64,000 bases of DNA from Furcasterigmium furcatum (Eukaryota > Ascomycota > Sordariomycetes > Glomerellales > Plectosphaerellaceae). The notes under the pieces are model-generated. The model worked only from the letters and a program-made list of their open reading frames with translations, ran no database searches and was not told the DNA's origin. This document shows positions 52,254 through 63,057 of this stretch, one piece after another (position 1 is the stretch's first letter; each line of letters starts with the position of its first letter). The translations under genes and the position numbers were made by a program. Location: positions 4,499,626 through 4,563,625 of the forward strand of contig BCIA01000002.1 of assembly GCA_001599815.1 (NCBI GenBank). Reading direction: 5' to 3'.

Positions 52254-53197
52254 ATGGCACCCCCTCAGAGAGCTCTCATCGCCGTCACCTCGGCTCATGC
52301 TCCCCTGTATCCCGATGGCAAGGAGACCGGTATGATCAGCGGCAATCAGCATTCTGCGGCTTCCAATGCAGACTGACTCAGCTAGGCCTCTTCATCACCG
52401 AGGCATTGCATCCCTTCAACGTGTTCAAGAAGGCAGGCTTCGACGTCGACTTGGTGTCCGAGACGGGCACGTACGAGGCCGACTGGCTGTCCCAGCAGCA
52501 GAATTGGCTGCCCGAGGAGGATCGCAAGGTCTGGGAGGACCGCTCGAGCGAGTTTCGGTCCAAGCTTGACCATCTCTACAAACCATCCGACCTTGATGCG
52601 GCCAATGTACCACCCCAGGTTACCTCTTGCTAGGATCCCAGGCTAATACCTCCTCTCAGTACGGACTGTTCTTCGCTTCCGCCGGCCATGCATCCCTGAT
52701 TGACTACCCCGATGCCAGGGGACTCCAGGAGATGGCAGCGAAGATCTACGACGACGGCGGGGTCGTCTCCGCCGTGTAAGTGCGTCCGTGTCCGCCGTAA
52801 CACACTGCTGATGACAGACCCAGCTGCCACGGCGGTGCGATCTTCCCTGGGGTCATCGACCCGGAAACCGGCAGGTCCATCATCAACGGCAAGAAGGTCA
52901 CCGGCTTCACCACCAAGGGCGAGGAGGAGGAGGGCGTCCTCGACACCATCAAGAGCTGGAACCGCCCGACGATCGAGGCTACCGCAGCCTCTGCCGGCGC
53001 CACGTGTACGCCTTGCCGCCGTCTGAGTCGCTAATGCGACAATGGAAGTCACTGCTGACATGGGTGCCGCAGATGTTTCGCCGCCCGGCCCCTGGGATGC
53101 CTTCACCCACGTCGATGGGAGGATCGTGACCGGCGCCAATCCGGCCAGCGCGCAGGTCACTGCCGATGAGGCTGTCGCGACATTCAGGAAGTTGTAG
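52254..53197 (+). CDS. DJ-1/PfpI-family protein, Hsp31/glyoxalase III-like
   Basis: Five exons (52254-52329, 52386-52618, 52660-52775, 52824-53005, 53073-53197) give 243 aa; all phases agree. The introns are very short (about 41-67 nt). Landmarks are ALIAVTSAHAPLYPDGKETG at the N-terminus, FFASAGHASLIDYP, and the nucleophile elbow AVCHGGA with Cys143 followed by His144. A VTGFTTKGEEEEG segment and a PGPWDAFTHVDGRIVTGANPASA block complete the Hsp31-like pattern. Members of this class convert methylglyoxal to lactate without glutathione and act as stress chaperones in the cytosol. The next gene starts 262 nt downstream on the same strand. Confidence 0.9.
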
Positions 53198-53459
53198 GTC
53201 GCTCGAGTAAGATTGAAACAGAACATGTATGTACCACCGTCAGGGGATGATGCCGTACAGACTGGAAATGCAGGGCCCCGGACCTGGGCAGGGGTCTGCA
53301 TGAGCTGATAAGGCCTGGACTCGGGCCTCAGCCGCACTCCCGGCAGCTGTCGGTCGCTTGGCTTTCTTCAACCCGGAGCCTGATTTCTCGGACCTGTAGA
53401 AACACTCGAATTTGACAAGATTTCCTCACTGTCCTGTCTACCGCTGCGTCAATGTCGCC

Positions 53460-56008
53460 ATGGACCATCTGCCGGCGTTCAAGTACATGGTCGAGCCGTA
53501 CCCGCGGGTGCCTCTACTCTCCGAGCGGCCGTACGACGGGCTGGGCTTCGACGGGTACGCTGCCCGGGAGGGCTTCAATCCGAGCCGCTTCGATTATCGC
53601 GACTTCTCACAGCATCCGCGGGAGAGAACGGCAGCGTTCCTCCAGACCTGGCTCTTCTTCGGCTCCTTGCACGAGATCCTGAGCTTCGGCGGCAAGCCGT
53701 TCGATTTTGGCCAGTTCGTCTCGCTCGATGACTGGGGCTTCCGGATCAGCACCCGGCATCTCGATGGTCTCATCACCGAATGGACTTTGAAAGTAGCGGA
53801 ACTAGAGACTGAGAATGCAGCCGAATACAGAGCGCTGCTGAGGTCGGTCGACGCCATATTGACCACTCTGCACAGAGTCTACCACAACCTGTCGCTTGCA
53901 CCGGACAGCCCGGTGCCTCGGGAGGTCATCCTATCCTTGGGCATCCTCGGCAGCACGTTCGATCACGCCCTATTCTACCTCTTCGGGGTGGCCCTCGACA
54001 GGGACTGGGGCCTCGCCACCCTCGCAGCCACCAGGATGATGGCGGCGGGCTGGTGTCCCAGGGACATCGCGCTGACCCGGGACAACTTCAGCGAGATCCC
54101 CATGCTCTGCGCGAGCTACATGGAGCGCCGGAGCCTGGACTTCGACCACTGGGACTGTTCGGCGGACACATGCCGGCTGAACAACATCGACGAGGCGACA
54201 TATGTGACCAAGCACACCCGCGACGGCTGCCAGTGCGAGTTCTTCGTCCCGGACCAGGCCGAGATACGTCGCATCCTGAACAAGGGCGACATACCCGTCA
54301 TCAACCTCACAAGCTCCGCAAAGGATGCCAACGGGGTCCCCATCCTGGACGCTATGACCGTGGAGACGGGAAACATGCTCACGCGCCCATATGTCGCTAT
54401 CAGCCATGTGTGAGTAGTGATGGTTCCCCGCGTGTCCTCATGGTCTTTCTTCGGGGCTTAACACGGAGTAGCTGGTCCGACGGCATGGGAAACCCGCACC
54501 AGAATTCGATCCCGTTCTGCCAACTGCAGCACCTTTTCCACTGCATCACATCCATGTCGAAGGAGGAGATGGCCGAATCGGTCGATGATTTCAAGACGAC
54601 CACGAAGAACCTCGCGTACAGCACCATCGGCGAGAAGAACGCCCACAGAGTCTTCGGCAAGGCGGCCAGGCTCGTTTCAAAGGGGAGCAACAAGGTGGCA
54701 GACGCGTACAGTAAATGGGTCGGGGACTCGGAGGCGATCTGGCTGGACACGTTATGCGTCCCCCTGGACAACACGCACCGGAAGGTGGCCATCGCCGGGA
54801 TGAAGGACGTGTACGCCAAGGCGGCGACCACGCTGGTCATAGACTCGGAAATCGCGATGTTCAGCCACAAGGACTGCCCCGACGAGGAGATCGCGGTGCG
54901 CCTCGGGCTCACGGGGTGGATGCGCCGGGCCTGGACGTTCCAGGAGGGCGTGCTGGCGTGCAACCGGCTGCGGTTCCTCTTCAGCGACGGGGCGGCGCGG
55001 CTGCCCCTCTGGAAGGACGAGGTGGACTACATGGACACCACGCCGGACATGGCGTTTCCGACCTTCGTCAACGGCCTCGACAAGTTCCGCGGCATCGTGG
55101 TGGACTTTAGCGTGAAGCAGGGCCTGGACCCGTACCTGGAGGACACGGACGTGCCGCAGAAGGTGCGGGAGGAGAGGGAGCGGGAGGCGCGGGTCGTGTC
55201 GATGCGGGCGTACACGCTGACGCAGTCGAAGCGGTTCTTCCAGGCGATGAGGACCATGTGGGGTTACGCGAGCGCGTGGTCGCCGCCGAGGGTGCTGATC
55301 CCGCGCATCATGGCGGTGTGGAACGACATGCGGGTGCGGGAGACAAGCCGCGAGGCGGACAAGTTCCTGTGCTTCGCCATGAGCTGCGCGCAGGGGTCCG
55401 GGCAGCGGCAGCTCGTGGAGAACCTGCTGGCGCTGCCCGCGGAGCAGCGGATGAAGGGCTGGGCGCAGGCGCAGTCGGTGGTGCCGTCGGAGTTCCTGTT
55501 CATCCCGGGCGAGAGGTATCAGGACCTCGGGTTCAAGTGGCTGCCCAACGGCGTGCACAGGGTGGTCATGGAGGACCCCGGGGAGGGGGTCCGGGACAAG
55601 GACGACGGGCTGCTGGTCTTCGAGAAGCCCGGGTTTGTGATCCTGGACGTGCCTGCTTACCGCATGGCGGCCGATGAGTTTGTCGTCTTCCTGCCAGAGA
55701 ACGACGGGGCACAGGTGCTGTACTCGGTCAAGATGCTGGACGCGCGGAGGCCGAGTTCCTTCGATGGTCAGGGGTCGGGGTTGATGGCCGTCATTCTCCA
55801 GAACAAGCCCCGTCTGCCGGTCAGCACTCGCGTTTTCAAGGAGCTTGGCGCGTTGCTCGAGTCTGTTGTTGAGGCCAACGGCAGAGTCCGCGGGGAATAC
55901 GTCGGCCGTGTCGAGGTTGCGTATCACGTCGAGGAGAAGTCGAACGACGGGGATGATGCGCCGCTGCTGGGCAGGTCTGTCGAGGCCGGGAAGTGGGTTG
56001 TTTTCTGA
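53460..56008 (+). CDS. Large HET-domain protein with a long N-terminal extension
   Basis: Exons 53460-54409 and 54472-56008 (62-nt intron inside the start of the HET domain) give 828 aa. I start at the ATG at 53460 because the upstream part of the frame has no ATG. The first 300 residues contain a cysteine/histidine-containing stretch (CSADTCRLNNID...CQCEFF near 240-275). The HET domain then opens with YVAISHVWSDG at the splice junction and continues with IWLDTLCVPL (near 405), VYAKAATTLVIDSEI and WMRRAWTFQEG. The C-terminal part is unassigned. A role in non-self recognition or cell-death signalling is inferred from the domain. This layout, with a large preceding region, is common among fungal HET proteins. 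Confidence 0.88.
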
Positions 56009-56751
56009 TGTTTCCGAAGAAAGTAGACGACCCAGGGGAATTAGTAATTAAAACAGACTCATATGCCATGGCCAAAACATAGCCTGAGGGTGACGGAGAG
56101 GATCTGAGATCGATCGGCAGTGATCCGTATGGCTCCTGTCAGACGCCGTGGGAGACTCCACAGTAAGCAGACAACAGCCGGTTGAGTCTTCGATTGGACG
56201 GCGTGTGTTTTCGAGGACTCAGTCAACAGGCTTGATCTTACACCTTACCATCAGCGATGCTTTTCATTCATGAGCGATATCTCGCGAGTTGTGCTGGGCT
56301 TCCCCCAAGCACCCCCAAGCCGTCGAAGTTGAGTGACCCGGCCCCAAGGCCTTCCACCACCAAGTTGTGAGCAACATCTCAGCGCAAAGTACCAGGTACA
56401 CGAGAGTCGTATCCCCTACCCTCCGTGTTGGTTCCAGCGTCGGCGACAGATGAGCAGTTGGGCTGGAGAATGTTCGCAGAGAGAAGATGTGGCGTCATTA
56501 ATCACCTCATCAGAAGGGAGCTGAAAAGCAACCATCCTTGTTGCCGTGGCAGATTGTCCTCGTGGCAACGCCCCGCATGCCACCTCGGGAGCGCCGTCGA
56601 AAGCTTCCGGGGCCTTGGTTGACACCGAGGTCCCCCCTCTGATATCATCGGGCGCTCATCTCACGATCCTCTCGCTTCTCTTGGCTCGTTTTTTCACCTC
56701 TTACCTCAATCGCAAAATCGCCACCTCTTCAGTCTAAGACAGTTATCCATC
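56009..56751. other. Intergenic, nothing recognised
   Basis: Between the HET gene and the MDR gene. No coding frame with support. Confidence 0.4.
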
Positions 56752-57789
56752 ATGGCTGAAGGTGAAGCCCCCCAAAATGAGATCCAGGTCTGGCGGGTCG
56801 ACGGCCCCGGCCCCCTCGCCGAGAAGCTCAAGCTCGTCAAGGTCCCGCGCCCAACTGAGCCGGTCGGCAAGAAGAAAGTCCTCGTCGAGGTCGTCGCCGC
56901 CTCCATCAACCCGGCCGACTACAAGATCCCCGGCCTCGGCCAGGTCTCCCGCGCCATGGTCGCGTATCCCAAGACCCCCGGCATGGACTTCAGCGGCCGC
57001 GTCCTCGCGATCGGCGAGGACGTCCCCGACGTAAAGGTCGGCGACCACGTCTTCGGCCAGATGAACCCCATGACCGCCGCCGGCTCGCTCGCCGAGTACG
57101 TCGTCGCCCCCTACGAGGGCCTCGTCACTCTCCCGAAGGACGTCTCCCTCCCCCAGGCCGGCGCGGCACCCACGACCGCCCTGACGGCCTACCAGACCAT
57201 CGTCCCGTACGTCAAGGCCGGCGACAAGGTCTTCATCAACGGCGGCTCCGGGGGCACCGGCACCTTCGGCATCCAGATCGCAAAGGCCGTCGGGTGCCAT
57301 GTCACCGTCACCTGCTCGACGGCCAAGGCCTCGCTGTGCCAGGAGCTCGGCGCGGACGAGATCATCGACTACAAGACGACCGACGTGGTCGCGAAGCTGC
57401 GCGAGCAGGGCAAGGTCTTCGCCGTCGTCGTCGACAACGTCGGCAACTCGCCGCCGAACCTCTACGCCGCGTCCGACGCCTTCCTGCTGCCCAAGGGGCA
57501 CTTCAAGTTCGTCGGCGGCGCGGTCAACTTCGCCACCGCCAGGAGCCTGCTGCCGAGCGCACTCCTCCCGTCCTTCCTGGGCGGCGCGAAGCACAGGCTC
57601 GAGGCGTTCATCACCCGCGCCTCTCACGACGACCTGAGGCAGATCGGCCAGTGGATGAGCGAGGGCAAGGTCAGGACCGTCGTCGACTCGGAGTACAGCT
57701 TCGACCAGGTCCCCGACGCGTACAGGAGGCTCAAGGAGGGGTCGTCCGCCGGGAAGATCGTGGTTCACGTTAACAGGGACAAGGAGTGA
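56752..57789 (+). CDS. Zinc-free medium-chain dehydrogenase/reductase (quinone-oxidoreductase-like)
   Basis: A single exon encodes 345 aa. The N-terminal GroES-like domain has ASINPADYK and GMDFSGRVLAIG, and lacks the zinc-ligand Cys/His set of alcohol dehydrogenases. The cofactor domain has INGGSGGTGTFGIQIAKAVG, an NADPH-type nucleotide-binding motif, followed by CHVTVTCST and LGADEIIDY. The end (PDAYRRLKEGSSAGKIVVHV) is standard for the quinone oxidoreductase/RTN4IP1-like branch. It probably reduces quinones or enones with NADPH in the cytosol. No clear targeting signal. Confidence 0.9.
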   Translation: MAEGEAPQNEIQVWRVDGPGPLAEKLKLVKVPRPTEPVGKKKVLVEVVAASINPADYKIPGLGQVSRAMVAYPKTPGMDFSGRVLAIGEDVPDVKVGDHVFGQMNPMTAAGSLAEYVVAPYEGLVTLPKDVSLPQAGAAPTTALTAYQTIVPYVKAGDKVFINGGSGGTGTFGIQIAKAVGCHVTVTCSTAKASLCQELGADEIIDYKTTDVVAKLREQGKVFAVVVDNVGNSPPNLYAASDAFLLPKGHFKFVGGAVNFATARSLLPSALLPSFLGGAKHRLEAFITRASHDDLRQIGQWMSEGKVRTVVDSEYSFDQVPDAYRRLKEGSSAGKIVVHVNRDKE

Positions 57790-58058
57790 ACGGCGAGGAT
57801 TCATAATCAGGACAGGGCAGGGATTTGGTCTGATGGCGAACGGGGAGTTTCATTTTTGATGCACTACCACCAAGGTGGGAAGATATGATAGGACATTATT
57901 CGCCAATATGTACAAGATGTATGATCTGGACTCGACGGAACTATGTGCACTGAACTTGCGCCATGGAGAACCATGACTGGGTGCGCAGCACCCGAAGGGC
58001 ACCCGGCCGTCGGTTAGGGGGGTGATGTCTCTCATCAAGGAACCCGGGCATAATGCCC

Positions 58059-59116
58059 TTAGATGCACTGAGAGTACCAGTCGTTCTGGCGCTGGCAGGT
58101 GCCCTGAGAGCAGCACCTGGGGCCGTTCCAGCCGTTGCCGCCGCACTGGCCCCAGCGGGCAGAGCACTGTATCTTTCGTCAGCTTCTTCCTGTTGTTCGG
58201 TGGACATCGGACATCACTTACGCTGCCGCCGGTGGGCGTGGGGGGCTGGTTGGTCGGGGTGGGAGGGACGGGAGGGCTGGGAGTGGTCGGGGGGGTGCTG
58301 CCGCCGCCGGAGATGGTGACGCGCGAGTTGCCGGCGCTCCTGTAGGCCTCGGTGGCGACGATCATGTAGTAGTGGTTGCCGAGGGGCATGCCGGCGGACT
58401 GCCAGGCGCTGAAGAAGGCGCCGGTGTCGACGGTGCCGCTGGTGCGGTGGTTCTGGCGGATGGCCCAGTACTGCTGGAAGGTGCGGGTGCCATCGATGGA
58501 GGGCTGGTTGGTACGGGTACTCTCGTACAGGCGGTAGGTCGAGCCGGCGTGGGTGATCTGGCCACGGGCGCTGGCCTGGGAGCCGGGGTTGTACTCTCCG
58601 CTACAGGTATGTCAGCTTGATACTCTCACTGTGCTTTGGAGAAAGAGCCGGCATCAAGACCAGGCATTGTGTTTACTTACTGGGCCTCGATGATGTAGTA
58701 CTCAACCAGAGGGTTGCGAGTCCAGCCGTAGATGGTCAGATACTACACTTCTAGTCAGCTTCCCGCTCGCTCTTGGCTCGCCGCCGGGTCGACTGGTCCC
58801 TAGGTAAGTATCTTACGCTGTTGCCGTTGTTGGTCGGGTTCCACTGGGCGTTGTAGGTGATGGACCGGGCGTGGCCGGGGTTCCAGCCCTTTCCTCCGAC
58901 CAGGTTGCCGCCGGACTGCCAGGTGACGCTGTAGGAGCCGCCGTCGAGGTTGGTGTAGGTGGCGGGAGAAGCACCGTCAGACCACCAAGAGTAGAAGTAT
59001 CCGCCGTGGTTACCCTCGCCGTTCGGGGTGTTCTGGCGTGCCTCCAGCAGGTTGGGGGCGGCCAGGGTGCCGGCGACGGCGGTCAGGGCCGTGAGGAGCT
59101 GGGTGAAGGACACCAT
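58059..59116 (-). CDS. GH11 endo-1,4-beta-xylanase with C-terminal CBM1
   Basis: Exons 58817-59116, 58681-58742, 58222-58600 and 58059-58166 join in phase to 282 aa. A signal peptide of about 19 residues and a short Arg-ending propeptide (LLEARQ) precede the GH11 beta-jelly-roll. The catalytic nucleophile is Glu114 in NPLVEYY and the acid/base is Glu205 in VATEAY. A Pro/Thr/Ser-rich linker (about 217-247) leads to a 35-residue fungal cellulose-binding module, which is exactly encoded by the last exon (CSARWGQCGGNGW to QCI) with four cysteines and three aromatic residues on its binding face. The enzyme is extracellular and cuts xylan while the CBM1 anchors it to cellulose. The promoter carries XlnR- and CreA-like motifs. 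Confidence 0.95.
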
Positions 59117-59221
59117 GATGATGATCGCCTGTCGATGGGACTAGAAGCTTGGTATGATCTGCGCCGGGAGTTGATGCTGATCTGCAAATCTTCGACCTTG
59201 CGGAATGCCGACATGTGGGCT

Positions 59222-59227
59222 CTTATA
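59222..59227 (-). promoter_or_regulatory. TATA box of the xylanase gene
   Basis: TATAAG on the minus strand about 106 nt upstream of the ATG. Confidence 0.45.
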
Positions 59228-59289
59228 CAAATTCACATGCATCACGCACTTCAGACGAAGGGACGTCTGGATCGACAATTGTCGGAGTT

Positions 59290-59295
59290 CTAGCC
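59290..59295 (-). promoter_or_regulatory. XlnR/Xyr1-like site (GGCTAG)
   Basis: Matches the GGCTAR consensus of the xylanolytic activator, about 175 nt upstream of the xylanase ATG. A second match, GGCTAA, lies at 59697-59702. Confidence 0.35.
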
Positions 59296-59671
59296 TCCGA
59301 TGATCACTTCCCGGCGAACTCGCGTGCTGTCGTGTACTCGCGTATTCTCCCGTCCATATTGGGGGACTGCCCTGAATAGGACGACGTTTCATTTTCTCGG
59401 AGGCCAAATATTAAGGATCCTCTCGAACGGGTTAGATTTCCGATGCGTACCAGACTTGCGAGTCGAGGCGCGGCCATCAAGCGGACCCAGTGGCTCGACC
59501 AGTTCACAAACGCCACGCCCTGGGAGGCTTGTCATCTCTTGGGCCTCGCGAGACTCTATGGAGAAATAGCTGCATTATGCTCCGAGGAGCCTGAATCGTG
59601 GCTGGTGTGCACTGCAATATAGGGATCCCGTGAGACGGTCACGCTCCGAGTGGCTGCGACCCTGAAGCATA

Positions 59672-59681
59672 CCCCGCGGGG
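59672..59681. promoter_or_regulatory. Inverted pair of CreA-like sites
   Basis: The palindrome ccccgcgggg contains GCGGGG on both strands, matching the SYGGRG carbon-catabolite-repressor consensus, about 560 nt upstream of the xylanase gene and next to the GGCTAA site. Confidence 0.35.
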
Positions 59682-59702
59682 AGGGTGCAGGGCTCTTTAG
59701 CC

Positions 59703-60635
59703 TGAATGGATATTCCACGAAGACCTGCGCTGCTGAGCCGGCAATTCTAGACCCCTGTGCAACGGCGGCAGCCAGCTCGGGACGAGCGTGGTACGATGCT
59801 AACCGCACGTGGAACGGACAGGGCGACTCGTCGGGTCGGGTGTCAGGTAGAGGCTGAACCGGCTGTTTGCGAGTTAATATCAGGATTATCCTTGGCCACT
59901 TGGGTAAAAGTCCAGACGTCTTGAAACATGATTTTTCTGCTGACACGATCCTGCTCAATTTGAGTCATGAAGAAGTGGCTGGAGTTCACGGGGTGCGAGC
60001 ATCGATGGATATCTGGGCGCTCGTGTCACGAGGGGAAGCTGAGATAGCATAGGGTTACGCTCGGCAACCCGCGGCAGAGTCCAATCTAGAAGCCCAAGCC
60101 GAGCCAGATTCAGAGTCAGGAAACGATTCATCCCGCGGTGTTGTGCTTCTCTACGGCCTTGAGGCCGTCAAAGGTGTCAACGGCGGCGAAAACTTGAGTC
60201 GAGCCAAGTTCCCAACGAGGGCCCGATGGATGAAATGATAGGTAGACAGACCAAACTTTCAAACTCTGATAGAAAAGATTGAGCTAGACAAGAATGACTA
60301 GCTACTGTTCCGTCTATTCCCCATGGAAATGATATAGACAAAGTGCCAAAGGATGATCAGCTTGGAGCTAGGTAGATGGTGCATGATCGTGTTGAATCTT
60401 TTCTGTACATGAATATCCATTCTCAAAGAATCTCACACCTCTTTAGATTAGAAACTTTTTAGACATGCATGGTGGTGTCCCTCAAAATGTGTCCTGGTGA
60501 AATTCAACAAGGGGATGTATTTCTCAAATGTCAACCGAATTGAATGAACTCCTGGGAGCTGGTCTCCAGCCAGTGCCACAAATGTTCCACAACAAACCAT
60601 ATATGTGCACACCAGATGGCGACCCATGGCAACCA
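59703..60635. other. Intergenic, nothing recognised
   Basis: AT-richer than the flanking genes, especially 60230-60480. No gene supported. Confidence 0.4.
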
Positions 60636-63057
60636 CTATTCCCTTCTTGTGTCATTTCCCAAAGACTTTTGCCGTCCCTGCCATTCCTTCAGCCTATCGG
60701 CAGTTCGGACAGTAGCGTCATGGGCTTCTCCCAGAATACGGTGCTGCAGGTAATGACATTGCTGCATGAGCTGGAGTGCCTCCTTAGACGTGCCTAAAGC
60801 GTGCCAGGTCAGGGCAAGATGATACATGGTGTAGAGGGTATCAGGGTGTTTCTCGCCGAGAATTTCGCGTTGGACAGCCAGAACCTCGACGTAGATTTTC
60901 TCTGCCTCATCGTACCGGCCTTGCGCATCATACGTCGCCGCAAGGAGCGCTATACTCCTGGTCGTATCTGGGTGCGTCTCGCCGAGGACCTCACGCCGGA
61001 GAGCTATAACCTCAATGTAGATCCTCTCTGCCTCGTCGTACCGGCCCAGCTGGTAATATCTCCCCGCGATGTTTGCCATGCTTAAGAGTGTGTGCGGGTG
61101 CTTCGCGCCGAGATGCTCGCGCTGCATAGCTAGAACCTCGACGTTGATCTTCTCTGCCTCGTCGTACCGGCCCTGTTGGTGATACGTCATCGCGAGAGAC
61201 GCTAAGCTGCCGATCGTATCTGGGTGCGTCTCGCCGAGGACCTCGCGCCGGAGAGCTAGAACTTCGATGTAGATCTTCTCCGCCTCGTCGTACCGGGACT
61301 GCTGGAAATATGTCGCCGCGATGCTTGACATGCTTAAGATTGTGCGTGGGTGCCTCGCGCCGAGAACATCGCGGCGAAGGGCTAGCACCTTGGCTTTCAT
61401 CTCCTCTGCCTCGCCGTACCGGCCCTGTTGGTGATATGTCGCCGCGAGGTTTGCCATGCTTGAGAGTATGCGTGGGTGCGTCTCGCCGAGGACCTCGCGC
61501 CGAAGAGCTAGAGCCTGGATGTCCACCGGCTCTCTTTCTCGCCACCGCCCTCGCTCGGCCAGAAAGTGAGACACCCAGCTCAGTAACTTGGCTGTTTCTC
61601 TCACCTTCCTATTGACCACCACCCATTCGCTAACCCTTAGTGCGTGTGGGAGATACTTCTCACACTTCCCCCATGTCTCCCTGCTCGACATCGGAAACAG
61701 CTGTACCAGAACTTCCAAGGCTATAGTCGCGAAATAGGCTTCAGATCCTGAGCCCTGTTCCTTGGATGCAACGCCCCCGGCGTCCCCGTCCTGAACCCTG
61801 GACGCGCCGAGGCCATATCGAGCCGCCTCTTGCACAAGCTTGTGCATATCGTAGGTCGCTTCGCCATCATCCCTCCGGCTTAGTCCAAGGAACGAAAATT
61901 CCACTAATCGCGCGACGGCCTGCTTCACTTCAACCACCCTACCGTCTTCACACCCACTGGAGGCGGCTAGCATCTCGAATGGGATGTTCTGGTTGTCGAC
62001 AAACGCGATGATGTGAAGAATTCTGTACGCCACCTTGTTCTCCGCCCGTATGCGCTCGACTGAGATGCTCCACGTCTTCAAAAAGCTATGCGGGAGCCCG
62101 CGCCGTCGATGGCGGTCGAACTCGCTTTCTGCCAGCACATCCCAGCGCTGTTGTCTTTGCCGGAGCATTGACAGGTATTCTCTGATGGGTGTCGAAGTCC
62201 GCCGCATGAAAGCCCCTGCCTGGGAGATGGCGAGCGGCAGCCACTGGAGTTCCTCCACGAGGCGTAGTCCATCCTCGGTCTCCGGCTCCGTTATCGTGTC
62301 ATTCCTTGCCGTCGCCAGAAGTTCCGTTGCCTGTATGACCGTCATTTTTGCCACCTCGACTGCCTGTCGCGGTCCCACGAGATCGGTGATCCTCCCATCA
62401 CGGCTCGTCCATAGAACCGTTCCGTTGTCACCTTGTGGCACGTACTCTTCCAGGCTTTTCGTCTCGTCCGTCGACCCTCCAACGCCAAACAGCGCCAGGT
62501 CGTCGGCATTATCAAGGACGAGGACCCACGACGGCTCGTTGTCGATCGCGTCACGCACCGCCGCGAACAGGTCCTCGCCCTCCAGGTTTTTGTCGACTCT
62601 CAGCTTGGCCGCGATCGTCTTGTAGTCGTGCGCGAACGTTGCCTCGCTATCAGCGTGCACCCAAAACACCGAGCAGGCGTTGATACCATCCCGTCCGAAT
62701 CGTCGATACGCGTACTCGAGAGCAATCTGCGTTTTACTGCAACGGTTAGCGGAGGTGGTCGCGGCAATGACACAGCGAACTTCAACTATGTACTCACCCT
62801 GAGCCCCCGAGCCCCCACAGCGCCGCCGTGGATGTCTGGCCGTGGTCGGAAGAGAGCACCGTTTCGAGCTCGTGGACTAGGTCCGGCCGGGGGACGACAT
62901 CTGGGTTGCGGGGATATGGGATGACGCGGACTGCGTACCGCGCCGGTGCCGCCGGAGGGTGCGGCAGATGGTAGTGGACATCCCCTTGGTTGATCGTTGC
63001 GCCGTCGCCAATGCGGTTTCCGGTCACATCCCGGCGGCGCTGGCTCGAGGCATCCAT
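60636..63057 (-). CDS. NOD-like receptor: NB-ARC ATPase with kinesin-light-chain-type TPR repeats
   Basis: Exons 62798-63057 and 60636-62736 (61-nt intron) give 786 aa. The intron falls inside the P-loop: exon 1 ends ...ALWGLGGSG and exon 2 resumes KTQIALEYAYRR. The NB-ARC region continues with VLVLDNADD (Walker B), a TSRDGRI sensor and LPLAISQAGAFM (GLPL-like), then a helical part. From about residue 493 to 764 there are six 42-residue TPR units plus a partial seventh, with consensus LALRREVLGETHP...ATYHQQGRYDEAEKIYIEV. The first 70 residues hold no known effector domain but include NRIGDGATINQGDVHYHL, resembling short amyloid-type signalling motifs at the N-termini of some fungal NLRs. Such proteins are candidates for non-self or damage sensing with cell-death output. 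Confidence 0.9.
60715..61520 (-). repeat. In-gene 126-nt tandem repeats coding for TPR units
   Basis: Six units of 126 nt inside the NLR gene. Units 1, 3 and 5 share LRREVLGETHP almost identically, and units 2-5 share RYDEAE; long stretches match at DNA level, indicating recent duplication or gene conversion. Confidence 0.85.

Noticed and set aside
54752..55927. 391-codon minus-strand frame
   Set aside because: Antisense to the second HET gene; His/Pro/Arg-rich with no domain.
60715..61520. Regular repeats considered as a CRISPR array or satellite
   Set aside because: Period is 126 nt, fully coding and matching TPR units inside an NLR gene; this is a eukaryotic genome.
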